Source: Burkholderiales bacterium (GTDB taxonomy: Bacteria > Pseudomonadota > Gammaproteobacteria > Burkholderiales > Burkholderiaceae_C). Taken from it: DNA of 64,000 nt. The stretch is taken from assembly GCA_028868305.1 (NCBI GenBank), contig JAGWUS010000004.1, positions 43,099 to 107,098 of the forward strand, written 5' to 3'. The translations under genes and the position numbers were made by a program. The first letter of the stretch is position 1, and every line of letters begins with the position of its first letter. Below, piece by piece: positions 52,715 through 61,614 of this stretch. The notes beneath the pieces were generated by a model, which saw nothing but the letters and a program-made list of their open reading frames with translations, was not told the DNA's origin and searched no databases.

Positions 52715-53898
52715 GGTGTTTTGCCCCGCATATTTTTCTGAGCCACATCGCCAAACGGGGCAAATTGCTGCCAGGCGAGTCGCTTGCGGTCCACGGTGTA
52801 GCTGATCCACAGACTGCCATCGGCCCAGGCCAGCGCAGGGTAGGAAAACTCGTCCGTCGGTGCACCGTCGGCCAGTGTGGCCAACAAAGACCAGTGTTGG
52901 CCGTCCCTGCTGTGACTCAAGTCCAGACGCGCCCGAGAACCTAGAGACGAGTTGTGCACTAGCAATAACTGGCCCGATGCCAAAGCCATGCCACCAACAG
53001 CAGCATCCGGGTTGTCCAGCGCCAGGTCGGGCAAGTCCTGCCAGTGCCGGCCGCTGTCGCGGGTGACTGCAGCACCCACTTTGCCATGGGGCCGCTCGTC
53101 ACGCATCAATGCCAGCCATTGCTGTGGCGACTGGGCCAGAAGCGTGGGTTGCAGCAAATGGGTGCGTGTGGAGACCCGCTGCATGCCCATAAATCGGCCT
53201 TGGGCACCCATGCGCAGCACCACCGGGTATTTCAGCCCAAGTTCAAAATGCACAGGCAGCACCATTCCGCCGTCCGCCAGGGGCAGCGGCGCATTGCGCA
53301 CCAGGTGACTGGTATTCCACAACCACGACAGCGGCAGCACATCCACGGGTTCAAAGGCCGCGGACTCCATGGTTTGCTGTGCACTGCTCTGCTGCAGGTG
53401 CAGGATGCGGCTGGCCGCCCAACCGCCCAAGCCAGTGGCCACCACGAACAAATGCATGCGCTCCTGCGCATCCAGCCAGGCCACCGGATTCCCAAGTCGG
53501 CGCAGACCATAGCCTAATTTTGCGCCTAGCACATGGCGGTTGGCCACCACACGGGGTTCAGACCAGATGTGCGTTCGGCGATCGAGTTGGGACGCCACAA
53601 TCTGCACCAGCGGCCCACTTTCACGCTCACCGGAAAACCAGAACACCGTCAGGGCTGCCGCCTGGGTGGGTGGCATCACCAGCAAGCTGCTGGCGTGTGC
53701 CGCTTTGGCGCCCTCGGGCATGGGAATGTCGCCCTGCGCAACCCGCTGCAGGCGGCTGACGTCGATGCCTGGGTCGCCGGTTGTCAGTGCCTGCGCAGGC
53801 GCAGGTACCTCAAACCGCTGAACCAGATCCAGCGCCAGGACCACGCCGGCCACCAGCAGGGCCCACAGCACGCGCGACAAACGGGTTCCAGAATACAT
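52711..53898 (-). CDS. Sialidase-like (BNR/Asp-box) exported protein
   Basis: A 395-aa protein with an N-terminal membrane anchor or uncleaved signal (about 8-26, LWALLVAGVVLALDLV) and a six-bladed propeller signature. Asp-boxes SHSRDGQHWS and TRDSGRHWQD match S-X-D-X-G-X-X-W. The family's catalytic Arg/Tyr/Glu set cannot be confirmed by eye, so it may be an exo-alpha-sialidase-like hydrolase or only a propeller. It overlaps the membrane-protein gene by four bases. Confidence 0.72.
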   Translation of the reverse strand: MYSGTRLSRVLWALLVAGVVLALDLVQRFEVPAPAQALTTGDPGIDVSRLQRVAQGDIPMPEGAKAAHASSLLVMPPTQAAALTVFWFSGERESGPLVQIVASQLDRRTHIWSEPRVVANRHVLGAKLGYGLRRLGNPVAWLDAQERMHLFVVATGLGGWAASRILHLQQSSAQQTMESAAFEPVDVLPLSWLWNTSHLVRNAPLPLADGGMVLPVHFELGLKYPVVLRMGAQGRFMGMQRVSTRTHLLQPTLLAQSPQQWLALMRDERPHGKVGAAVTRDSGRHWQDLPDLALDNPDAAVGGMALASGQLLLVHNSSLGSRARLDLSHSRDGQHWSLLATLADGAPTDEFSYPALAWADGSLWISYTVDRKRLAWQQFAPFGDVAQKNMRGKTP

Positions 53899-53937
53899 GC
53901 GCCGATCTTAGTGGCTGTTGCGAAGACAATACCGTTC

Positions 53938-54951
53938 ATGAAAACCGTTCTTTCCATCGCCCCCCTGGGTTTCCCCTGGCAAACCATCGACCCATTTCTG
54001 TTTTGCGTGCACCACAATGACGCCTACCCTAGGGGCAACGCCCTCCTGGGACCAGACGCATCACTAGCCGGGCGCAAACTGGGCCAGGACTTTGGCGGTA
54101 AGGATGGCTGGAGCATGTACCACGGGCAAACCGTACCGGGCTTTCCATCGCACCCCCACCGCGGCTTTGAGACCGTCACCATCGTGCGCCGCGGGCTGAT
54201 TGACCATTCCGACTCGCTGGGCGCTACGGCGCGCTTTGGTGGCGGCGATGTGCAGTGGCTCACTGCCGGCAAGGGCATCGTGCATTGCGAGATGTTTCCC
54301 CTGCTCAAGAGTGACGCACCCAACCCGGCCGAGCTGTTCCAGATCTGGCTCAACCTGCCTGCAAAGAACAAGATGGCCGAACCGCACTTCACCATGTTCT
54401 GGCACGAGAATATTCCGCGCCTCCAGGCATCTGACGCGCAGGGGCATGTGACCGAAGTGACCTGCATTGCCGGTGCATTGCCCGGCGTGACTTGTCTGCC
54501 GCCACCACCCGACTCCTGGGCCAGCAAGGCCGATGCCGAGGTGGGCATTTACACAATCAGGATGGCCCCCGGCGCGCAGTGGACCTTGCCGGCCGCCCGC
54601 GACGCGCGCACCCGACGTCAGTTGTACTTCTTCAGCGGCAGCAGTTTGCGCGTGGCGGGTGAAGGGGTACCGCGTGCATCGGTCATTGAAGTCCAGGGCA
54701 ACCACGACTGCCTGCTTTCCAATGGCGAGGATGAAGCCGAGTTGCTAGTGTTGCAGGGCCGTCCGATTGGCGAACCCGTGGCGCAGTACGGCCCGTTTGT
54801 GATGAACACGCAGGCCGAAATTCACCAGGCCTTTGCCGACTACCGCCGCACCGAGTTTGGTGGCTGGCACTGGGGTGTCAGTGACCCGGTGCACCCGCGT
54901 GGCAAGGGCCGTTTTGCCCGGCATGCCGACGGCACGCTCGAAGAGCGCTAA
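53938..54951 (+). CDS. Pirin-family protein
   Basis: From the ATG at 53938, 337 aa of bicupin. Metal ligands lie in HPHRGFETVTI and GKGIVHCEMF. Pirins can act as quercetinases or redox-sensing regulators; the role here is unknown. The longer ORF upstream would lie antisense over the sialidase-like gene and is rejected. The C-terminal ~120 residues are longer than in short pirins. Confidence 0.9.
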   Translation: MKTVLSIAPLGFPWQTIDPFLFCVHHNDAYPRGNALLGPDASLAGRKLGQDFGGKDGWSMYHGQTVPGFPSHPHRGFETVTIVRRGLIDHSDSLGATARFGGGDVQWLTAGKGIVHCEMFPLLKSDAPNPAELFQIWLNLPAKNKMAEPHFTMFWHENIPRLQASDAQGHVTEVTCIAGALPGVTCLPPPPDSWASKADAEVGIYTIRMAPGAQWTLPAARDARTRRQLYFFSGSSLRVAGEGVPRASVIEVQGNHDCLLSNGEDEAELLVLQGRPIGEPVAQYGPFVMNTQAEIHQAFADYRRTEFGGWHWGVSDPVHPRGKGRFARHADGTLEER

Positions 54952-54975
54952 AAACCTGGTACATCTAGGCCGGAT

Positions 54976-55626
54976 CTAGGCCGGATTGCTGCGGCCCGGC
55001 GCAAAGCTGCGCACCAGCTGCGCCATAGCCTGGTTATCGGCATTGCCCTGCTGCAGGGCCTGCACCAGGCTGTCCTGGTTGGCGAGCACCTGGTTCTGGC
55101 TGACCTTCCACTTGCCGCTCAATTGCGTCAACGCGATCTCAATGCCCACGATGGCCTTGATCATCGTGTCGGTGTAGTCGCGCGGTGCGTCGCTCACCGC
55201 CCAGGGCTTCGCACGTGCAGCTTCCTGCTGTTGCGTGAGCTCGGTGACCTGCTGGCGCACCCAATCGGCATCGTCGTGCACCGTGAGTCGGCCGCGGGCC
55301 TGCACCACCGCGTAGTTCCAGGTCGGCACCACCTTGCCATGCTCGGCCTTGGTGGCGTACAAGGAAGGGCTGATGTAGTGTTGCGGCCCCTGGAAGAGGG
55401 CCAGCACCGGTACTTCGAAATTTGTAGCACGCCACACAGAATTGGCGCGGGCCACATGCCCGACCAGTGTACCCAGTGTGCCGTCTTGCGGTCGCAGCAA
55501 CATGGGGATGTAGTTGGCCAACAACCCGTCGTCGGACAGAGTGACCAGCGTGCACAGCGGGTGGGCGCGCACCAGCTGATGCATTACCTCGGTGCGGGTT
55601 TCTTCAAAATGCTTTGGTGTGTACAC
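54976..55626 (-). CDS. FMN-binding PaiB-like protein
   Basis: From the GTG at 55626, 216 aa start VYTPKHFEE, matching the PaiB family start; a longer reading adds an odd N-terminus. PaiB-like proteins bind FMN and are annotated as negative regulators of sporulation or proteases in Bacillus, though their role here is unclear. VPTWNYAVVQARGRL and GIEIALTQLSGKWKVSQNQ are family segments. It is convergent with the pirin gene. Confidence 0.87.
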   Translation of the reverse strand: MYTPKHFEETRTEVMHQLVRAHPLCTLVTLSDDGLLANYIPMLLRPQDGTLGTLVGHVARANSVWRATNFEVPVLALFQGPQHYISPSLYATKAEHGKVVPTWNYAVVQARGRLTVHDDADWVRQQVTELTQQQEAARAKPWAVSDAPRDYTDTMIKAIVGIEIALTQLSGKWKVSQNQVLANQDSLVQALQQGNADNQAMAQLVRSFAPGRSNPA

Positions 55627-55808
55627 GGTGTGTCGCCGGGTGGTATTACAAGTTGTCACCCATCGTAAATCAGATACAGGCCCCCAAAAAAATACTGACA
55701 AGTATTTATAATTACCATACGGTTTATATGGATACTAAATAGTAATATATTCCGTCTGCGCCACATTTTTGGCGAACCCAGTGAATCAATCACTTTTTGG
55801 AGATCTCC

Positions 55809-56264
55809 ATGAAAAAGACCCTCATTGCTTCCGTTCTGGCCCTCGGCGTCGCGTTTTCCGCACAGGCCAAGGACATCGTTGACACCGCAGTTGCCGCTGG
55901 CAGTTTCAAGACGCTGGCCGCCGCATTGACCGCAGCTGGCCTGGTGGACACCCTCAAGGGCAAAGGCCCCTTCACCGTTTTCGCCCCCACCGATGAAGCC
56001 TTTGCCAAAATACCCAAGGCAGATCTGGAAGCGTTGTTGAAAGACAAAGCCAAGCTCACGGCTGTGCTGACTTACCACGTGGTACCTGGCAAGGTGATGG
56101 CCGCTGACGTGAAGGCAGGAAAAGTCAAGACTGTGCAGGGATCTGAACTGACGGTTACCACCATGGGTGGAGTCAAGGTAGACAACGCCAACGTGGTCAA
56201 GACCGACATCATGGCCGACAACGGCGTGATCCATGTCATCGACAGCGTGGTCACCCCTAAATAA
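55809..56264 (+). CDS. Fasciclin (FAS1) domain secreted protein
   Basis: From the ATG at 55809, 151 aa with a signal peptide ([20 protein letters not shown]) and one FAS1 domain: [30 protein letters not shown] and [16 protein letters not shown]1 proteins act in adhesion or surface binding. The upstream region (55627-55808) is AT-rich and has TTTATAATTACC-like promoter elements. Confidence 0.93.
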   Translation: MKKTLIASVLALGVAFSAQAKDIVDTAVAAGSFKTLAAALTAAGLVDTLKGKGPFTVFAPTDEAFAKIPKADLEALLKDKAKLTAVLTYHVVPGKVMAADVKAGKVKTVQGSELTVTTMGGVKVDNANVVKTDIMADNGVIHVIDSVVTPK

Positions 56265-56266
56265 AG

Positions 56267-56555
56267 CTACCTGCTGGTCATACGCAGTTTCGCCATGGGC
56301 CGCAAGTCGGCTTGTGGCGGCAACTCCAGGTCTTCGCATCGCATGCGCAGGGACTCCTGGTACGACTTCGCCATGGCTGCAGCCCAACCACCGCCCAGTT
56401 GGACATCGACATCCACCACCTGTCAATCAGCAGCCTTGACAGGGAATGAGCAGAGCCAGAATTAAATGGCACTGGCAAGCCAGACCAGCCAGCGGGAATG
56501 CAGCGTCTGCGTGGCCCGCAATCGCATCGACCCGCGCAACACCTCCAGTGCCAGG
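56267..56555 (-). pseudogene. Possible remnant of a NodT-type outer-membrane efflux protein
   Basis: On the minus strand, one frame ending in TAA (56466-56468 region) reads LALEVLRGSMRLRATQTL...VWLASAI, and a second, 56267-56419, reads [20 protein letters not shown] to a TAG. LEVL, then LALGGGW, resembles the C-terminus of NodT-family efflux proteins (…LEVLDAQ…ALGGGW). A frameshift and small gaps separate the two pieces. This is pattern recognition only. Confidence 0.35.
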
Positions 56556-56625
56556 GGCTAGGTATCCTTGATCTTTATCGGTTTCGCAAAACTTGGCCTG
56601 TGCATGGTCTGATCATAGGTGCAGC

Positions 56626-57726
56626 TTACGGCGGCATTTTCGCGGCACGCGATAGGTCCGCACCCAACACCAGATCGGCCACTACAGGGTTGTGCTCCGA
56701 GGCTTCACCACCGCCCACTTGGCTGTGCACCACGCCTATATCCGTGCTGGCCAGAATGTGGTCTATGCGCAGGAGATCCAGACCGCGTGAGAGTGAATGC
56801 CCATGCGTATAGCCATAGCCACGACCTGCGGCGGAAAACGCATCCCGCAAACCCGTCCGCTTGAGCTCCACCACCACCGGCGAAGCTTCCTGGGCGTTGA
56901 GGTCTCCCATCAGCAGCAGTGGGCGGGAAAGACGGGATACGTCGGCCGCCAGCGTACGCGATTGGGTCAGGCGGTCTGCCAGATCCACCTGCCATTCGCG
57001 CACTCCATTCCACCCATGACGTCGCGTGGCAACCAGGGCTTCACGCGGTGAGACAAAGTGGGCCGTCACCAACTGGAGCGACTTGCCATGGATGTTCACC
57101 AGGCAACGCAGATACTGGCGTGACGCGTCCCGAAAATCCAACTTTCCGGGTTCGCAGGCGCTCAGGGGAAACCGGCTGGCCACCACATACTGCCCCATCG
57201 CCACCACATGGGGCAAACCGAACATGGGTGGCGCCACTGTTATCCCGGCGTCCGAACGCGACACCACCCAACTGTTGGCATCTTGCAGGGCCACGATATC
57301 TGGCTGGAAACGGCGAATTTCAAGCGCAATGGCATCGAGTCCGCCCTGCCGGTGTACCGCCTGAAAGGCCTTGACGTTGTAGGTCAGCACCCGCAGCCGC
57401 GTACCCTCCATACCATCGTCGCTAGAGGTATTCCAATGCAACCCCATGGTCACCGTGGCCAGAACCACCACATTGGCGAGTGACAGCACCAGCCACACCC
57501 GCGGCAGGACCAGCGAGAACCCTAGCGCCAGCAGGGCCGGCAGCAGCACCCAGTAGTAAGGAACAAACCGGGCCAACTCGGCAAGCCACAGGGGCACACC
57601 ATCCACATGCTGGAGAAAAAATACGGCGCTGTGCGGTGCAATGCATGCGCATACCAGGGCCACCCCAAGCAATCGCCCATGGCGCTTTGGGGGGGGCTGT
57701 ATATCGTGACGGGTTGCAGTACGCAT
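56626..57726 (-). CDS. Endonuclease/exonuclease/phosphatase (EEP) family protein
   Basis: From the ATG at 57726, 366 aa; the upstream extension would cross the pseudogene and has no support. Three membrane helices (about 17-40, 50-70, 75-95) precede an EEP domain with VLTYNVKAF, DIVALQDA, LLLMGDLNAQE, IDHILAS and SEHNPVVADL, which carry the catalytic Asp, Asn and His. The substrate is unknown; it may be a nuclease or phospholipase C-like phosphatase facing the periplasm. Confidence 0.87.
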   Translation of the reverse strand: MRTATRHDIQPPPKRHGRLLGVALVCACIAPHSAVFFLQHVDGVPLWLAELARFVPYYWVLLPALLALGFSLVLPRVWLVLSLANVVVLATVTMGLHWNTSSDDGMEGTRLRVLTYNVKAFQAVHRQGGLDAIALEIRRFQPDIVALQDANSWVVSRSDAGITVAPPMFGLPHVVAMGQYVVASRFPLSACEPGKLDFRDASRQYLRCLVNIHGKSLQLVTAHFVSPREALVATRRHGWNGVREWQVDLADRLTQSRTLAADVSRLSRPLLLMGDLNAQEASPVVVELKRTGLRDAFSAAGRGYGYTHGHSLSRGLDLLRIDHILASTDIGVVHSQVGGGEASEHNPVVADLVLGADLSRAAKMPP

Positions 57727-57815
57727 CCCATAATTGTTACAGACACCGGCAGCCTTTTCGCCCGCACGTGAACATGGTATTTTGGGCGCAAAGGGATTTA
57801 CCGACAGGATTGAAT

Positions 57816-58128
57816 ATGCAGTCCAAACGTATTCATCTGATTCAGTGCCCCACCGACGCACGTCAGGCGCACTTGTGCCACGTATTGGCCGATGCCTACG
57901 CGCTCGGTGCGCCGGCTTGAGGTGGCATCGCTGGACTTTCCACTTTTGCATTCGCAGCAGAACTAGGAAAATGGAAAGCTGCCGCCTGCCCTGGAACGCA
58001 ACGTCCTCGGATTCATGGGGTTTGCCCCTGTGAACGAGACATTGATCGGCTTGGTGGACAAGCTGGACAACGATGGCGTCGGCTAATGGTCCGCAAGGCT
58101 GCAAAAGATGGGGGCGCAAGGTCTCTAA
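57816..58128 (+). pseudogene. Decayed NAD(P)H-dependent oxidoreductase (flavodoxin fold)
   Basis: Three pieces of a flavodoxin-fold oxidoreductase lie in one orientation but different frames: an N-terminus (MQSKRIHLIQCPTDARQ… from 57816, stop 57918), LEVASLDFPLLHSQQN (57916-57966) and a C-terminus RNVLGFMGFAPVNETLIGLV (from 57997) with an internal TAA at 58084. The middle of the protein is missing. It is non-functional; its last bases overlap the dnaE2 stop codon. Confidence 0.7.
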
Positions 58129-61100
58129 TGAAAATCCCGACTGCTCGTGGTCAGTTCACCCAGCAAGTGCGTCAGGTCCACCAGCCGCTTGGCAATCACA
58201 TGGCGTACCTGGCCGCCACTCTCTTCATCGCGCTGCCACACACCATAGACCGCCATCAGGCGTGACTGGTAGACCTCTTGGCGGAACTGCTCTTTCACGG
58301 CCTTCCAGACAATCACGTTCACACTGCCCGTCTCGTCTTCGAGGGTGACAAACACCACGCCTTTGGCCGTCTGCGGACGCTGGCGCATGGTGACAATGCC
58401 GCAGGCCCGCACCAGGCGGCCACTGGGATAGTCCTGCATCTGCGCAGCAGTCAGCAGCTTCTTTTTTGATAGCTGCCCACGCAATAACTGCAAGGGGTGG
58501 GAGCGCAAAGTGAGCCCCAATGCGGCGTAATCGAAAGTCACCTCCTCGCCCTCTTCTGCAGCCACCAGCTCCTGGTCCTCCTCATCAATCGGCACCCCTT
58601 GCAGCAGGGCCGGCGCCTTGCGCAGGGCCGATGCCTCCCACACCTGCTGGCGGCGGTGACCGCTCAGGGACCGCAGGGCATCGGCGCTGGCCAGGGCTTT
58701 GAGGTCGCCGGCGTCCAAAGCGCAGCGCAGGGCCAGGTCTTGCGTGCTGTGAAAGGCCGCCTGCATGCGGCCAGCCACGATGCGCTCTGCCACGGTCCTC
58801 TGCAGGCCACTGACCATGCGCAGCCCCAGGCGCACGGATGCGCCCTCCAGCGTGCAATCCCAGTCGCTGTGCAACACATCCACCGCACGCACCTCCACGC
58901 CATGGCGCCGAGCGTCCTGCACCAGTTGCGCGGGGCCGTAAAAGCCCAGCGGCTGGCTGTTGAGCATGGCCGCAAGAAAGCAGGCCGGTTCATGCCACTT
59001 GAGGTAGCAGCTGATGTAGACCAGCAGCGCAAAGCTGGCGGCGTGGCTCTCGGGGAAACCGTATTCGCCAAAACCCTCCATCTGCTTGAAGATGGCCTCG
59101 GCAAAGTCCAGCGGGTAGTCACGCGCCACCATGCCGCCGACCAGCCGGTCGCGGTATTGGCTGACGTTGCCGTGGCGCTTCCACGCGGCCATGGAGCGGC
59201 GCAGGCCATCGGCCTCGCCGGGCGTGAAGCCGGCGGCCAACACCGCAATCTGCATCACCTGCTCCTGAAAAATGGGCACGCCATGGGTACGCCCCAGGGC
59301 TTCGCGCAGGGCCGGGTAGGGCGACTGCGCCGCCTCCGGGTTTTTGCGCGCTTTCAGATACGGGTGCACCATGCCGCCCTGAATCGGCCCCGGCCGCACG
59401 ATGGCCACTTCCACCACCAGGTCGTAATAACACCGGGGACGCAGACGCGGCAACATGCTCATCTGCGCACGGCTCTCGATCTGGAACACGCCCACAGTGT
59501 CCGCCGCGCAGATCATGTCGTAGGTGGCCTTGTCGTCCCGTGGAATGTCCTGCATGCGCAGGGGTTTTGGCAGCTTGCGCCTATGCGTCACCATGTCTAG
59601 GCAGCGGCGGATGGCGCTGAGCATGCCCAGGGCCAGCACATCTACCTTCATCAGGCCCACGGCAGACAGATCGTCCTTGTCCCACTGGATGATGGAGCGA
59701 TCTGGCATCGAAGCATTTTCCACCGGCACCAGGCGCGTGAGTGGGCCCTGGGTGAGCACAAAGCCACCCACATGCTGACTCAGGTGGCGCGGAAAACGCT
59801 GCAACTGGGTAGAAAGGTCCAGCCACAGTTGCAGACGGCGTGGGGATGGAAGTGCAATGCCACTCGGCACGTCGCGAGCCTGGATGGCAATGCGGTCTGC
59901 GTAGGTAAAGGAGGAGCCCGCGCAGCGGGCGGGTGACACGGAACAGACCGCATTGCCATCCAGGCGTCTAGCCCTTGCAGAATCTGCGTGAGCAGCTACT
60001 TTTTCAATAGCAGATTGCAGCCGCTCGACCAGCACCTCGCGGCTGTACATGCCGGGATGCTCCTTGCCCATGGCCGCGATGAGTGCCTCGGGAATCTCCA
60101 GCGCCCGCCCCACATCGCGCAAGGCGCTGCGCGGGCGGTAGCTGACCACCGTGGCAGCAATGGCGGCGCGCTCCCGACCGTATTTGGCATAGATGTACTG
60201 GATGACCTCCTCGCGGCGCTGGTGCTCAAAGTCCACGTCAATATCGGGCGGCTCGTTGCGCTCCCGGGAGATGAAACGCTCAAACAGCAGCGAGGTTTCT
60301 TGCGGATTGGCCTCGGTGATGTGCAGGCAGTAACAGACCACCGAGTTGGCCGCCGAGCCACGGCCCTGGCACAGGATGTGTTCCCTGCGCGCAAAGCGCA
60401 CGATGTCGTGCACCGTGAGGAAATACATCTCGAAGTGCAACTCCGCAATCAGCGCCAGTTCGTGCTCCACACGGCCCCGAATACCCTCCGGTACACCCTG
60501 CGGATAGCGCGCACGGGCGCCCTCCTCCACGTACTGGCGCAGCGTCTGTGCCGGTGTGTGGCCTGGCAACACCGCCTCCAGCGGGTAGTGATAACGCAGT
60601 TCGTTCAGGCTGAAGCTGCAACGGTCTGCCACCACCAGGGTATTGGCCAGCAACTCCGGCGGGTACAGCGCTGCCAGCCGGGCGCGGCTGCGCAGATGCG
60701 CCTCGGCATTGGCCTGCAGGGCAAACCCGCACTGCGACACCGGCACCCCCAGCCGCACCGCAGTGAGCACATCGTGCAGCGGCTTGCGCGAGCGCAGGTG
60801 CATGCGCACATCGCCCGCAGCCACCAGGGGCACACCAGTGAGCTGCGCGATCTGCTGCAGACGATGCCGTGCCAACGTGTCGGCCGGGTTCAGGGATGCC
60901 GGTACCGTCAGCCACACCGCAGCATTTATTTCAGAGCAAAAAAGACTTCTAGCCCGCATGCATATTATGCAGACAGCTTCTATATTGATAGCAGATGGCA
61001 GACTGAGAAGCACCTCGCAATGCGCCAGCAGGTGCCACGGCGCGTCCAGCCAGCGCACCCGGTACTGCCCTTTGGGCGCCGCACGGCGTGCCACGGTAAT

Positions 61101-61451
61101 GAACTCGCACAGATTGCCCCAGCCCTGCAGGTTGTGCACCAGTGCCACCAGCGTGAAGCTGCCCTGCCCCTGGCCTGCATCGGCGGTATGACCGGGTAAC
61201 TCCACTGCAAACTCGGCACCCGGCAACAGCTTCAGACCCAGCCGCTGCGCCTCGCCATGCGCCCGAACCACCCCGGCTACCGAACATGCATCGGTCATCG
61301 CCAGTGCGCTATAACCCAGCGTGTGGGCCCGCTCCACCAGTTCTTCAGGCTGCGACGCACCACGCTGAAAGCTGAAATTGCTCAGGCAATGCAGTTCGGC
61401 GTAGGCAGGGTTTTGGAGTGGATGGGATGGTGGCACATGTGTACTGTACAT
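58125..61451 (-). CDS. dnaE2: Error-prone DNA polymerase DnaE2
   Basis: DnaE2 (about 1108 aa from ATG 61451; a TTG at 61475 is an alternative with an AAGGCGG site) is the SOS translesion polymerase. It has the PHP domain (about 20-240), then DIDVDFEHQRREEV, GGFVLTQGPLTRLVP and RPGPIQGGMVHPYL of the polymerase core, and an OB-fold near the end. imuA/imuB are not adjacent. Three dispersed repeats and a 21-bp inverted repeat lie in frame, so several segments have no native counterpart. A LexA-box match overlaps the start. Confidence 0.92.
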   Translation of the reverse strand: MYSTHVPPSHPLQNPAYAELHCLSNFSFQRGASQPEELVERAHTLGYSALAMTDACSVAGVVRAHGEAQRLGLKLLPGAEFAVELPGHTADAGQGQGSFTLVALVHNLQGWGNLCEFITVARRAAPKGQYRVRWLDAPWHLLAHCEVLLSLPSAINIEAVCIICMRARSLFCSEINAAVWLTVPASLNPADTLARHRLQQIAQLTGVPLVAAGDVRMHLRSRKPLHDVLTAVRLGVPVSQCGFALQANAEAHLRSRARLAALYPPELLANTLVVADRCSFSLNELRYHYPLEAVLPGHTPAQTLRQYVEEGARARYPQGVPEGIRGRVEHELALIAELHFEMYFLTVHDIVRFARREHILCQGRGSAANSVVCYCLHITEANPQETSLLFERFISRERNEPPDIDVDFEHQRREEVIQYIYAKYGRERAAIAATVVSYRPRSALRDVGRALEIPEALIAAMGKEHPGMYSREVLVERLQSAIEKVAAHADSARARRLDGNAVCSVSPARCAGSSFTYADRIAIQARDVPSGIALPSPRRLQLWLDLSTQLQRFPRHLSQHVGGFVLTQGPLTRLVPVENASMPDRSIIQWDKDDLSAVGLMKVDVLALGMLSAIRRCLDMVTHRRKLPKPLRMQDIPRDDKATYDMICAADTVGVFQIESRAQMSMLPRLRPRCYYDLVVEVAIVRPGPIQGGMVHPYLKARKNPEAAQSPYPALREALGRTHGVPIFQEQVMQIAVLAAGFTPGEADGLRRSMAAWKRHGNVSQYRDRLVGGMVARDYPLDFAEAIFKQMEGFGEYGFPESHAASFALLVYISCYLKWHEPACFLAAMLNSQPLGFYGPAQLVQDARRHGVEVRAVDVLHSDWDCTLEGASVRLGLRMVSGLQRTVAERIVAGRMQAAFHSTQDLALRCALDAGDLKALASADALRSLSGHRRQQVWEASALRKAPALLQGVPIDEEDQELVAAEEGEEVTFDYAALGLTLRSHPLQLLRGQLSKKKLLTAAQMQDYPSGRLVRACGIVTMRQRPQTAKGVVFVTLEDETGSVNVIVWKAVKEQFRQEVYQSRLMAVYGVWQRDEESGGQVRHVIAKRLVDLTHLLGELTTSSRDFH
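58453..58504 (+). repeat. Dispersed repeat, copy G, in dnaE2
   Basis: AGCTTCTTTTTTGATAGC, TGCCCACGCAATAACTGC and AAGGGGTGGGAGC fit the family in the plus orientation. On the minus strand it codes for part of a conserved linker (LLRGQLSKKKLLTAAQ), so homology by chance cannot be excluded. Confidence 0.4.
59879..59964. repeat. Perfect 21-bp inverted repeat inside dnaE2
   Basis: The arms 59879-59899 and 59944-59964 are exact reverse complements (21 of 21), with a 44-base loop that contains a second palindrome, GCCCGC-GCA-GCGGGC (59916-59930). The whole lies in frame with dnaE2 and abuts dispersed-repeat copy H. It looks like a small inserted element. Confidence 0.8.
59964..60013 (-). repeat. 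Dispersed repeat, copy H, in dnaE2
   Basis: On the minus strand TGCTATTGAAAAAGTAGC, TGCTCACGCAGATTCTGC and AAGGGCTAGACGCC match the full family pattern. It is in frame and encodes SAIEKVAAHADSARARR. It is directly beside the 21-bp inverted repeat. Confidence 0.7.
60946..60995 (-). repeat. Dispersed repeat, copy I, in dnaE2
   Basis: On the minus strand TCTGCTATCAATATAGAAGC, TGTCTGCATAATATGC and ATGCGGGCTAGAAG match the family. It is in frame and encodes an aliphatic, cysteine-containing stretch (AINIEAVCIICMRARSLF) that is odd in this part of the PHP domain. Confidence 0.65.
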
Positions 61452-61461
61452 AAACACAGAT
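61442..61461 (-). promoter_or_regulatory. Candidate LexA (SOS) box at dnaE2
   Basis: CTGT (61444-61447), eight bases, ACAG (61456-61459) is the CTGT-N8-ACAG LexA pattern, extended on the left as TACTGT. It overlaps the dnaE2 ATG (61451). DnaE2 is SOS-induced in many bacteria, so a LexA operator here is plausible. Confidence 0.55.
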
Positions 61462-61614
61462 ATTTTTGCCTGCAAATCCGCCTTTCAGTTCACACTGTGG
61501 AAGGCGAACTCCTGGGGGTGGTTCGATTAGTCCATTCGGACTATTTACAAAACCGTTTACAAAATTGACACTTTGTTACACAAGTAAGAAATCAAGCTAG
61601 CAAAGGGATTCATC

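Noticed and set aside
54963..54984. 11-bp tandem duplication ATCTAGGCCGG between the pirin and PaiB-like genes
   Set aside because: Only two short copies at convergent gene ends; likely a simple slippage duplication. It does not alter a reading frame beyond shifting the PaiB stop region.
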